A DNA stretch of 64,000 nt from Streptacidiphilus jiangxiensis (GTDB lineage Bacteria > Actinomycetota > Actinomycetes > Streptomycetales > Streptomycetaceae). Positions 7,799-15,170 of this stretch are shown here, piece after piece. A model generated the notes under the pieces. That model was not told the DNA's origin and did not search any database. It saw only the letters and a list, made by a program, of their open reading frames with translations. The position numbers and the translations under genes are program-made. The DNA lies in assembly GCF_900109465.1 (NCBI RefSeq), contig NZ_FOAZ01000006.1, forward strand, positions 62,001-126,000, read 5' to 3'. The first letter of the stretch is position 1; the number at the start of each line of letters is the position of its first letter.

Positions 7799-8020
7799 CC
7801 AGAATGCACCCCCTGCCGCACAGGGTAGCCAGCGCGATGTGCCTGAACAAGAAGGCGTCACCAGGCATTTTGCGACCCTACGGGATCCGGCCAGGGCGGG
7901 CCGGAAAACGCCGGAACGATCCCTGCCGCATCAATAGCAGATCGAGGGATGCGGGCCCGCCGCAGGCTCGGCAACCTGTCTCGTGCACCTGCCAAGTCCG
8001 CCCCTCCCGAAGGAGCCAGC
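7799..8020. promoter_or_regulatory. Divergent control region between the two RiPP-locus operons
   Basis: These 222 bases separate the HTH-fusion gene (leftward) from the precursor gene (rightward). The tract is less G+C-rich than its surroundings. The 10-mer CCCTGCCGCA occurs twice in direct orientation, at 7811-7820 and 7921-7930, and ATCCCT (7919-7924) is matched by AGGGAT (7945-7950) as an inverted pair. These are candidate binding sites for the HTH regulator. I cannot identify confident -10 and -35 boxes. Confidence 0.4.
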
Positions 8021-8218
8021 ATGTCCCAAGACGCCCTGGACGCCCTCCGCAGCGCCGGCACCCCGGTGGACCTCCTGTCCGACACGGAGCGCGAGATCTT
8101 CTCCACCCTCAGCCCCGACGAGGTCTCCGTGCTGACCGCCATCCAGGGGCGGCTCAACGACGCGGCCGCCGCGGTGCAGGGCCAGGTCGCCGACAACAAC
8201 AACAACACCGTCTGCTGA
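8021..8218 (+). CDS. RiPP-type precursor peptide, leader plus NNNNTVC tail
   Basis: Sixty-five residues starting at the ATG at 8021, six bases after an AAGGAG ribosome site. Residues 1-55 are a leader-like, helical acidic region (DALDALRSAGTPVDLLSD, LSPDEVSVLTAIQGRLND) shared with the C-terminal domain of the divergent HTH protein. Residues 56-65 (VADNNNNTVC) are unique and end in the only cysteine, exactly the C-terminal residue that EpiD-like decarboxylases act on. It is followed by a hairpin and by two radical-SAM enzymes and such a decarboxylase. I infer that the last ten residues or so are the core. There is no graspetide TTxxxxEE-type motif and no Ser/Cys array for lanthionines. Confidence 0.82.
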   Translation: MSQDALDALRSAGTPVDLLSDTEREIFSTLSPDEVSVLTAIQGRLNDAAAAVQGQVADNNNNTVC

Positions 8219-8243
8219 CACGCCTGACCTCGCGTCATGGCTC

Positions 8244-8271
8244 CGCCGTGCCCGGACCACCGGGCACGGCG
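8244..8271 (+). terminator. Hairpin between precursor and maturation genes
   Basis: CGCCGTGCCCGG at 8244-8255 pairs perfectly with CCGGGCACGGCG at 8260-8271 across a four-base loop, 26 bases after the precursor stop codon. There is no U-run. In RiPP operons such hairpins often act as partial terminators or 3' stabilisers, keeping precursor mRNA in excess over enzyme mRNA. Confidence 0.6.
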
Positions 8272-8324
8272 ACCCCCGTTCCCCGCTCCGCGTTCCCCCG
8301 CAGCTGCGCGCCCCTGGAGGCCGG

Positions 8325-9695
8325 ATGGACAAGGTGAGTCGGTACCTGGTGGTCAGCGAGCGCACCTACGCCGGGACCGGCGGCGTCCGGGTGCGGCTGC
8401 TCTACGGGACGCGGACCGCCCGGACCCTGGCCGTGGATCCGGCCACCGCCGACGCCCTGCTCCGCCGGGACGCCGAGGCCGTGCCGCCCCCCTGGCGAGA
8501 GCCGCTGCGCGAGCACCGCATCCTGGTCCCGGCCGAGGAGGACGAGCGCGGCGCGGTACTGGACCGCAACCGGCGCGCCTCCGCGGACCGTTCCGCCGTC
8601 CACATCGCCCTGCTGCCGACGTCCTACTGCAACATGGGCTGCACCTACTGCGGCCAGGAGCACACCCGCGGCGGGCTGGGACGTGACCACCGCGACCGCG
8701 TCCGGGACCGGGTGCTGCGCGCCATCGAGGCGCCGTCCACCCGCAGTCTGCGCCTGGACTGGTTCGGCGCGGAGCCGATGGTCGGCTACGCCGTCATCCG
8801 CAGCCTGGCCCCCCGGTTCGTCGCGGCCGCCAGGGAGCACGGTGTTTCGTACACCTCTTTTCTCGTCACCAACGGCTCCCTGCTCACCGTGGAGAAGATG
8901 CGCGTCCTGGTGCGCGAGTGCGGTGTGACGCACTTCGAGATAACCCTCGACGGGCCCGCCGCCGTGCACGACCGGCATCGCCCGCTGAAGAACGGACGGG
9001 GCTCTTTCCGCCACATCGTCGACACGGTGCGGGCGGCACTCGACTCGCCGGACTGCGACACCCACGTGAACTTCCGCACCAATGTCGACGTGGACAACCA
9101 GGACAGCATTCCCGAATACCTCGGGACCATGGCCCGCGAGGGATTCGCGCGGCCCGACGTCTCGTTCACGCTGGCCGCCGTCCATTCGTGGGGAAATGAC
9201 GTCTCGGATGTCGAACTGCCCGGGCAGGCCTTCGCCGCCCGGGAGCTCACCTGGCTGGGGCTGATGCAGGACCACGGGCTGCGGGCGCAGCTGCTGCCGA
9301 GCACGCCCACACGGGTCGTCTGCCCGGCCGTCACCACCTCGTCGGAGATCATCAGCAGCACCGGCAACGTGTTCTCCTGCACCGAGTACCCGCTGGTGCC
9401 CGAGGCCGAGGAGAACCGGGCCCTGACCCGACTGGACCTGCTCGGACCGGAGCCCGGCCGCCCGCTCGGCCCCTTCGACGGGTGGCACGACGACATCGCG
9501 AACGGGCTGTCGTGGTGCACCGACTGCGTCTTCATGCCGACCTGCGGCGGCTCCTGCCCCAAGGCCTGGCACGAGGGCCATCCGCCGTGCCCGGCCTACA
9601 AGTTCAACATCCAGGGCCGGCTCGACCTGCTGGCCGGGGAATGCGGCCTGGACCCGGTGCCCGCCGCGGCCGCCGGCGTGGACGGGGTGCGATGA
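8325..9695 (+). CDS. Radical-SAM/SPASM peptide maturase
   Basis: A 456-residue protein. Residues 1-80 are a small N-terminal domain without obvious catalytic motifs. The radical-SAM cluster motif is C102-x3-C106-x2-C109 (SYCNMGCTYCGQ), followed by a typical TIM-barrel pattern (LDWFGAEPM, FLVTNGSLL, FEITLDGPAAVHDRHRPLKNG). The C-terminal SPASM region supplies auxiliary-cluster cysteines: VVCPAV, FSCTEYP, then WCTDC, TCGGSCPK and PPCPAYK. SPASM radical-SAM enzymes oxidise peptides to form thioethers, C-C or C-O links, or epimerise residues. Its position just after the precursor supports action on that peptide; which residue is modified is unknown. The stop overlaps the next start as ATGA. Confidence 0.93.
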   Translation: MDKVSRYLVVSERTYAGTGGVRVRLLYGTRTARTLAVDPATADALLRRDAEAVPPPWREPLREHRILVPAEEDERGAVLDRNRRASADRSAVHIALLPTSYCNMGCTYCGQEHTRGGLGRDHRDRVRDRVLRAIEAPSTRSLRLDWFGAEPMVGYAVIRSLAPRFVAAAREHGVSYTSFLVTNGSLLTVEKMRVLVRECGVTHFEITLDGPAAVHDRHRPLKNGRGSFRHIVDTVRAALDSPDCDTHVNFRTNVDVDNQDSIPEYLGTMAREGFARPDVSFTLAAVHSWGNDVSDVELPGQAFAARELTWLGLMQDHGLRAQLLPSTPTRVVCPAVTTSSEIISSTGNVFSCTEYPLVPEAEENRALTRLDLLGPEPGRPLGPFDGWHDDIANGLSWCTDCVFMPTCGGSCPKAWHEGHPPCPAYKFNIQGRLDLLAGECGLDPVPAAAAGVDGVR

Positions 9696-10321
9696 CCGGC
9701 CGGCTGCTGCTCGGCGTCTGCGGCTCCGCCAACATCCTGACCCTGCCCCAGCACCTGATCGCCCTCGCCGAGGGCGACGGCCCGCAGATCCGCGTCGTGA
9801 TGACCCGCTCCGCCGCCGCACTGCTGCCACCCACCACGCTCGGGCTGCTCTGCCCCGACGTCCTGTGCGACGGCCGCGACGAACTGACCACGCATCATGT
9901 CTCGCTGGCCGCCTGGGCCGACCGCCTGGTCGTCCTGCCCGCCACCGCCAACATCCTCGGCCAGGCCGCGGGCGGACTCGCCTCCGGACTGCTCAGCACG
10001 GTGCTGCTCGCCCACGAGCGGCCCGTCCTGTTCTTCCCGGCGATGAACCGCCGGATGTGGCAGCACCCGGCCGTACGGCGCAACGTCGCGCGGCTGCGCG
10101 CCGACGGCCACGTCGTGATGGAGCCGGTGCTCGGCCGCACCTGGCAGGTGGCCACCCAGGACCTGCACGACAACTGCGGACTGCCCTCGCCCGCCACGGT
10201 CCGCGCCGTGGTGGACGAGTTCCTCCGGTTGCCCCTCGACGGTGACCAGCCCACCGGCGCGACCGCCCCCGACACCACCGTCCCCGACACCACCGTCCCC
10301 GCCCGACACCAGGAGCCCTGA
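9692..10321 (+). CDS. EpiD/LanD-like flavoprotein cysteine decarboxylase (HFCD family)
   Basis: A 209-residue Rossmann-like flavoprotein. The catalytic histidine region TTHHVSLAAWADRLVVLPAT (H68/H69), the PATANILG segment (83-90) equivalent to the PASANT motif, and the PAMNRRMW substrate clamp (116-123) define the homo-oligomeric FMN-containing Cys decarboxylase family. EpiD-type members oxidatively decarboxylate a C-terminal cysteine to an enethiol, and the precursor two genes upstream ends in cysteine. The last 30 residues are Pro/Thr/Asp-rich with a repeated PDTTV unit and probably disordered. Coenzyme-A-pathway CoaBC is excluded by the single domain and the context. Confidence 0.9.
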   Translation: MTGRLLLGVCGSANILTLPQHLIALAEGDGPQIRVVMTRSAAALLPPTTLGLLCPDVLCDGRDELTTHHVSLAAWADRLVVLPATANILGQAAGGLASGLLSTVLLAHERPVLFFPAMNRRMWQHPAVRRNVARLRADGHVVMEPVLGRTWQVATQDLHDNCGLPSPATVRAVVDEFLRLPLDGDQPTGATAPDTTVPDTTVPARHQEP

Positions 10322-10324
10322 CCC

Positions 10325-11779
10325 GTGACCGACCCCGTTCACCGGGACGTCGAAGGAGGACGCGTGGCCGACCCACACCCCCGGCGCAAGCGCACCGCAC
10401 GCGGAGGGCCGTGGGCCGTGCCCGGCTTCCGGCTGCTGCTGGCCGGCCAGTTCACCTCCACGCTGGGCGACTACTGCTTCGCCGTCGCCCTGCCGTGGCT
10501 GCTGCTCTCCGGCAAGGGCGGCGGCCCCGTCCTGCTGGGCGCGGTGCTGGCCTGCTACGGCGTGCCCCGCGTGCTCACCATCCCGCTCGGCGGCGTCCTG
10601 GCGGACCGCTTCGGCGGGCGCCGGGTGATGCTGCTGGCCGACATCGCGCGCGCCGCCGCCACCGCCGTCCTCGCGTCCCTCGCCGCGTCCACCACACCGC
10701 AGCTGGCCTGGCTGGCGCCGATCGCCGTGGTGCTGGGGGCCTGTTCGGGTCTCTTCCTCCCCTCCTCGTACACGCTGCTGCCGAGCCTGCTCGGCAAGGA
10801 CGAACTGGGCCGGGGCAACGCGCTGTCGACCATGGCGAACCAGGTGGGCGGCGTCCTCGGCCCCACGGCGGGCGGCGCGCTGGTCGCCCTGTTCGGGGCC
10901 ACCCCCGCGCTGGCCCTGGACGCCGGCTCGTTCGCCGTCTCCGCGTTCGCGCTGCTGCGCCTGCGCACCGGCCGCACGGCGGCGGAAGCGCCGAGCCCGG
11001 AGGAGCAGGCACCTGCCGGCCCGTCCTTCGGCACGCTGCTGCGGCACGGACGGCTGCTGCATGTGGTCCTCGCCGTCGCCCTGGTGGCCAACCTGGCCTA
11101 CAACGGCACCATCGAAGTGGCCCTCCCCGGCTTCGCCCACCAGCACCTCGGCGCGGGCGGCTACGGCGTGCTGCTGACCTGCCTCAGCCTCGGCGGCCTG
11201 GCCGGGTCCATGGTGGCCGCCCGCGCCCGCCAGGACCGTGCCCCCGCCAAGCTGTTCGCGGTGCTGGCGGTGGTGATGGGCATCGCCCTGGGCGCCGTGC
11301 CGTACGCGGGCGGACTGCCCGGTGCGGCGGCGGCCATCGCCCTGTACAGCGTCGCGAGCGGCTGGCAGAACATCGTCGCGGTGACCATGCTGCAGACCTG
11401 GATCCCGCCCGCGCTGACCGGCCGGGTGATGAGCCTGGTGATGCTCGCCGTCATGGGGACGTTCCCGGTGTCCGTCGCGCTCGCCGGGTTCGGGGTGCGC
11501 AGGCTCGGCCCGGGGCCGTTCTTCCCCATCGCCGGAGCCGCGATCGCGATCGCCGTGCTGACCGCGCTGACTCAGCGGGCGTTCCGCACCCACCGGCCCG
11601 GCCAGGCCTTCGAGGCCCCCACCGAGGTCGGCACCGCCGGCACGCCTCCCCCCACGCCCTCCCCCGAGCCCGCCACGGCGACCCCGGCCACGACCTCGGC
11701 CGCGTCGACGATCTCGGCCGCGACCACGACCACGACCACGCACCGGACCGTGCCAAGGAGTCAGGAGTCCCAGGGATGA
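10325..11779 (+). CDS. MFS transporter, probable peptide exporter
   Basis: A 484-residue integral membrane protein with about 11-12 hydrophobic helices. It carries the MFS loop motif as GGVLADRFGGRRVM after the second helix. I use the GTG at 10325; a GTG at 10364 behind GAAGGAGGA is an equally good start and would remove 13 residues. The C-terminal 55 residues are Pro/Ala/Thr-rich with a run of threonines and then HRTVPRSQ. The gene sits between the decarboxylase and the B12 radical-SAM enzyme with an ATGA overlap at its end, so export of the mature product or self-resistance is the likely role. Confidence 0.88.
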   Translation: MTDPVHRDVEGGRVADPHPRRKRTARGGPWAVPGFRLLLAGQFTSTLGDYCFAVALPWLLLSGKGGGPVLLGAVLACYGVPRVLTIPLGGVLADRFGGRRVMLLADIARAAATAVLASLAASTTPQLAWLAPIAVVLGACSGLFLPSSYTLLPSLLGKDELGRGNALSTMANQVGGVLGPTAGGALVALFGATPALALDAGSFAVSAFALLRLRTGRTAAEAPSPEEQAPAGPSFGTLLRHGRLLHVVLAVALVANLAYNGTIEVALPGFAHQHLGAGGYGVLLTCLSLGGLAGSMVAARARQDRAPAKLFAVLAVVMGIALGAVPYAGGLPGAAAAIALYSVASGWQNIVAVTMLQTWIPPALTGRVMSLVMLAVMGTFPVSVALAGFGVRRLGPGPFFPIAGAAIAIAVLTALTQRAFRTHRPGQAFEAPTEVGTAGTPPPTPSPEPATATPATTSAASTISAATTTTTTHRTVPRSQESQG

Positions 11780-13938
11780 GTGTCTTCGTTCCGCTCGGCC
11801 GATTCGGGGACGACGGCACGGCCGGCCCGCCGCCGGTCTCCCGCGAGGTGCCCTACCTGTTGGTCAGCCCACCGGTCACCGACCCCACCACGGCCTACCA
11901 CTCCATCCCGTACCTGGTCGGCGCCACCCGCGCCGCGGGGCACACGCGCTGCGGCTGCGTCGACGCCAACCTGGACGCCTTCGAGTACCTCGCCGCACCC
12001 GAGCGCTTCGGCGCCGCGCTGGAGGAAGCCCGGCGCGTCCGGGCCGAGGTGGAGTCCGCTCCGTCCCCGACGCGACGGGACGAGCTCCGCTACCGGCTCA
12101 GCCTGGCCGCCGAGGGGCTGGACGCGACCGCCGCCCGCGAGGCCGTGCGGATCTTCCAGGACCCGGAGCTCTTCTACCACCCGCCGACCTACGCCCAGGC
12201 CGTAGGCGTCATGGGCCGCTGGCTGGACCTGCTCTCGCTGCACACCCCCGTGGGCGTGCTGGACGGCTTCTCGATGCGCGGCAAGTCCGGGGTCAACCTC
12301 TGCAGCACCGCGGACCTCGCCGACCAGTCCGTGATCGACGCCGTCGCCCGGCCCTTCGAGGGCTATCTCGACGAGGTGTTCCGGCGTCAGCTGCTGGACG
12401 AGCCGTGGGAGGTGGTGGGCTTCTCGATCGGCTACACCTCCCAGCTGCCGGTCGCCCTGCGGATGGCCCGGCTGGTGCGCGCCGTGCTGCCCGAGGCGGT
12501 CGTCGTCCTCGGCGGCACCGAGATCGGCGACCTGGTCAAGTACACCGGTGACCGCGACCGCCTGTGGCAGGTGCTGCGGGACGTCGACCTCGTGGTGCCG
12601 GGCGAGGGGGAGGCGGCGCTCGTCGGCATCCTGGACGCCGTCCGGGACGGGCGTCCGCTCAGCGGCATCACCGGCGTGATGACCAGGGACCGTGCGGACA
12701 CCCCGGTCGTGTACGGCAGCGTCGCGACGCCGCCGGCGCCCGCCTACGACGTGTGGGACTGGGCACGCTACTGGTCCCCCGAGCCGGTGCTCCTCTACAG
12801 CCCGACCCGCGGCTGCTACTGGAACAAGTGCACCTTCTGCGACTACGGGCTCAACACCGACCGGCCCACCTCCCCCTCGAGGGAGCGCCCGATCGCGTCG
12901 GTCCTCGCGGACCTGACCGAGGCCCGCGCGATCGGCCGTTACGTCTACTTCGCCGTCGACGCCATGTCCCCGCGCTACCTGCGGGGGCTCAGCGCGGCGC
13001 TCGCCGGGTCCGACCTCGACCTGCGCTGGGCCGCGGAACTGCGCCTGGAGCGCACCTTCCCCGAACGCGCCGTCGGCCAACTCCTCGCCGACTCGGGCTG
13101 CGTGGCGGTCTCCTTCGGCTACGAGTCGGGTTCGCAGCGGATCCTGGACCTGATCGACAAGGGCGTCAAGATCGCCAATGTTCCGGCCGTGCTCAAGGAG
13201 CTGGCCGACAGCGGGGTGGCCGCCCAGATGATGGGCTTCACCGGCTTCCCGACCGAGACGACCCAGGAGGCCTACGCCACCCACGAGTTCCTCCACGAGC
13301 ACGAGGAGCTGTGGACGACCGCCGGGATCGGCCTGTTCTCGCTCACGCCCGGCTCCATCGTCGCCAAGGAGCCGGAACGCTTCGGTGTCGAGGCGCTCGC
13401 CCCGTCCCGCTCCGACGACGTCCGGCGCTACCTGCCCTGGCGCGACATGAGCACGGGCGAGATCCACTGGCCCGACGGCACCGATCCGCGCATCCCGCAG
13501 GAGTACGTCGCCCGCACGCGGCGGGTCGAGTTCGACCGGCCCTGGACCGGCGGCATCGACTCGGCCCACACGCTGCTGTACTTCGGCCGCTACGGCCGCG
13601 CGCTGCTGCCGGAGCCGACCGCGGACGGCGAGCAGCCGCGGGTCCGCCTGGTCCGCGAGGGCACCGTCTCCATCCCGTTCGCCTCGGTCGGCGGCCTGAC
13701 CGACGTGCCCGACTTCTTCGCCGAGGTCATCCGCCGCACCCGGGAAGACCTGCCGTCCACCTCCGACGCGTTCGAGGAGTGGCTGGCGACTCCCGGATCC
13801 TCGGTCCCTGGCCGCTCCTCCGTCCTGGTGCTGACCGACGGCACCCTCATCGAGACCCCGGACGGCCTCGACCTCGACGGCGACGGCCCCCTCCAGCAGG
13901 CCCTGCGCCTGATGCTGGCGGCGCGCGCCCGCGGCTGA
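11776..13938 (+). CDS. B12-binding-type radical-SAM enzyme
   Basis: A 720-residue protein coupled to the exporter gene by ATGA. An N-terminal region (YLLVSPPVTDPTTAYHSIP) leads to a cobalamin-binding-like Rossmann domain (about 205-280: VVGFSIGYTSQLPVALRMAR, VVLGGTEIGDL, VPGEGEAAL). The radical-SAM core starts at about 335, but the cysteines are spaced C347-x4-C352-x2-C355 (GCYWNKCTFCDYG) instead of C-x3-C-x2-C. Later motifs (AVSFGYESGSQRILDLIDKG, GFTGFPTET) are typical of B12 radical-SAM proteins. Family members methylate unactivated carbons or rearrange substrates. The DxHxxG cobalamin motif is not evident, so cofactor binding needs testing. Likely a second precursor-modifying enzyme. Confidence 0.88.
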   Translation: MSVFVPLGRFGDDGTAGPPPVSREVPYLLVSPPVTDPTTAYHSIPYLVGATRAAGHTRCGCVDANLDAFEYLAAPERFGAALEEARRVRAEVESAPSPTRRDELRYRLSLAAEGLDATAAREAVRIFQDPELFYHPPTYAQAVGVMGRWLDLLSLHTPVGVLDGFSMRGKSGVNLCSTADLADQSVIDAVARPFEGYLDEVFRRQLLDEPWEVVGFSIGYTSQLPVALRMARLVRAVLPEAVVVLGGTEIGDLVKYTGDRDRLWQVLRDVDLVVPGEGEAALVGILDAVRDGRPLSGITGVMTRDRADTPVVYGSVATPPAPAYDVWDWARYWSPEPVLLYSPTRGCYWNKCTFCDYGLNTDRPTSPSRERPIASVLADLTEARAIGRYVYFAVDAMSPRYLRGLSAALAGSDLDLRWAAELRLERTFPERAVGQLLADSGCVAVSFGYESGSQRILDLIDKGVKIANVPAVLKELADSGVAAQMMGFTGFPTETTQEAYATHEFLHEHEELWTTAGIGLFSLTPGSIVAKEPERFGVEALAPSRSDDVRRYLPWRDMSTGEIHWPDGTDPRIPQEYVARTRRVEFDRPWTGGIDSAHTLLYFGRYGRALLPEPTADGEQPRVRLVREGTVSIPFASVGGLTDVPDFFAEVIRRTREDLPSTSDAFEEWLATPGSSVPGRSSVLVLTDGTLIETPDGLDLDGDGPLQQALRLMLAARARG

Positions 13939-13959
13939 ACCAGGCTCACGTTCCGCCGT

Positions 13960-14394
13960 TCACGCTCTGCTGAGCACCCCGGACTCGACCGCGGAGTCCG
14001 GGTTGCTCCACAGACCCATCGCCGTGTTCATCGGCAGGAAGCCGAGCCGGCGGTAGAACTTCTCGGCGCCCGGGGCGGCATAGAGAATGATCTTCTTGTG
14101 GCCCTCGGCCAGCTCCATCAGGCGGCGCACAAGGCTCGACCCGAGTCCCCCACCCTGGTGGTCGGGGTGCACCGCGACGTGGCCGATGTAGGCGCAGTCC
14201 ACACCGTCCGCCAGCGCCCGTCCCGCACCGACGAGGACGCCGTCGCAGTGGACGAAGCAGGTGAACATGCTGTTGCCGAACACGACGGCGAGCTCCTCGG
14301 GCGGCATGTCGCCCAGCGGCGCGATGCGGTAGAGCTGTGACAGCTCCTCGAGGTCCACGTCCTCGACACGGTAGGTCCAGCTGTACTCGGTCAC
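13960..14394 (-). CDS. GNAT N-acetyltransferase
   Basis: A 144-residue single-domain GNAT protein. The acetyl-CoA loop is present as AYIGHVAVHPDHQGGGLGSSLVRRLMELA, and the C-terminal strand/helix as IILYAAPGAEKFYRRLGFLP. The acceptor substrate cannot be read from sequence. It is divergent from a MarR-type gene, and a perfect inverted repeat at 14444-14474 sits between the two starts, so it is probably repressed by that MarR protein. It converges with the B12 radical-SAM gene 22 bases away, without an obvious terminator. Confidence 0.9.
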   Translation of the reverse strand: MTEYSWTYRVEDVDLEELSQLYRIAPLGDMPPEELAVVFGNSMFTCFVHCDGVLVGAGRALADGVDCAYIGHVAVHPDHQGGGLGSSLVRRLMELAEGHKKIILYAAPGAEKFYRRLGFLPMNTAMGLWSNPDSAVESGVLSRA

Positions 14395-14443
14395 GGTTCG
14401 GCCCCCTCCGGGCAGTTGCCCGGAGCCGGGCAGCTGCGATAGT

Positions 14444-14474
14444 TTCCGTGGAAAATAACTTAGTTTCCACGGAA
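14444..14474. promoter_or_regulatory. MarR-type operator between the GNAT and MarR genes
   Basis: TTCCGTGGAAA (14444-14454) and TTTCCACGGAA (14464-14474) form a perfect 11-bp inverted repeat with a nine-base AT-rich spacer. Each arm is itself nearly palindromic (TTTCC-GT-GGAAA). It lies 50 bases from the GNAT start and 15 from the MarR start, a classic position for autoregulation and repression of the divergent gene. Confidence 0.78.
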
Positions 14475-14488
14475 GAGATCGTCAAGCG

Positions 14489-14998
14489 ATGACCCAGCAA
14501 CCCTCCGACGCCGACGCCGTCGACCGCATCGTCGCGCAGTGGCGCCGGGAGCGGCCGGACCTCGACTCCACCCCCGTGCACGTGATCGGGCGCATCAGCC
14601 GTCTGCACTGGGCCCTGGACGAGCGCCTCGCCCAGGTCTTCGACCGCTACGACCTCGGCCGCGGCGAGTTCGACATCCTCGCCTCGCTGCGCCGTGCCGG
14701 CGCCCCGTTCGAGCTGACCGCGGGCGAGCTGCGCGGGTCCACCATGGTCACCTCGGGAGCGGTGACCAAGCGCGTCGACCGGCTCGAACGCGCGGGCCTC
14801 GTCAGCCGCCGGACGGCGCACGAGGACGCACGCGGCCGGATCATCGGGCTCACCGAACGCGGCCGCGCCCTCGTCGACGAGGCGGTCGCCGCCCACCTCC
14901 ACAACGAGGCGACCCTCCTCGCCGGCCTGACGACCGACGAGCGCGCCACCCTCGCGGACCTGCTGCGCAAGCTGGGCCGCAGCCTCCCCGGCGCCTGA
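14489..14998 (+). CDS. MarR-family transcriptional regulator
   Basis: A 169-residue winged-helix protein. The dimerisation helices flank a DNA-binding domain: FDILASLRRAGAPFELTAGEL, MVTSGAVTKRVDRLERAGLV (recognition helix) and the wing RTAHEDARGRIIGLTERG. An N-terminal extension (residues 1-30) is common in actinobacterial members. It is divergent from a GNAT acetyltransferase gene, with an excellent inverted-repeat operator between them, so the pair probably forms a self-contained ligand-responsive switch. The ligand is unknown. Confidence 0.92.
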   Translation: MTQQPSDADAVDRIVAQWRRERPDLDSTPVHVIGRISRLHWALDERLAQVFDRYDLGRGEFDILASLRRAGAPFELTAGELRGSTMVTSGAVTKRVDRLERAGLVSRRTAHEDARGRIIGLTERGRALVDEAVAAHLHNEATLLAGLTTDERATLADLLRKLGRSLPGA

Positions 14999-15109
14999 GG
15001 CGGGCCCGGCCGGTCGCCGACGGACGCCTCGCGCCACATCCGGGAAGCGGGGATCCGGGCGGCGCGCGAGGAAGTGATCACTCCCACACCCCCCCGATCC
15101 TCTACGATT

Positions 15110-15127
15110 TACTAGGACGTCCTAGTA
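15110..15127. promoter_or_regulatory. 18-bp perfect palindrome upstream of icmF
   Basis: TACTAGGACGTCCTAGTA reads the same on both strands. It ends 43 bases before the icmF start and is one of the few AT-containing stretches in the 172-base gap. It is a likely operator for a dimeric regulator, perhaps TetR-like, of acyl-CoA or branched-chain catabolism; I do not recognise the cognate protein in this window. Confidence 0.72.
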
Positions 15128-15170
15128 TCTGCATCGTCGGCGCTCCTCCGCCCTGCCCTGGAAGGCCACC

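Noticed and set aside
8021..8218. Reading the precursor as a lanthipeptide or thioamitide substrate
   Set aside because: An EpiD-like enzyme is present, but no LanB, LanC, LanM, LanKC, YcaO or linaridin-type dehydratase gene is in the window, and the tail has only one Cys and one Thr.
1496..8218. Reading the locus as a graspetide cluster
   Set aside because: An ATP-grasp gene is present, but the precursor lacks repeated Thr/Ser/Lys plus Asp/Glu core motifs. The ligase may still act on the peptide, but the class cannot be claimed.
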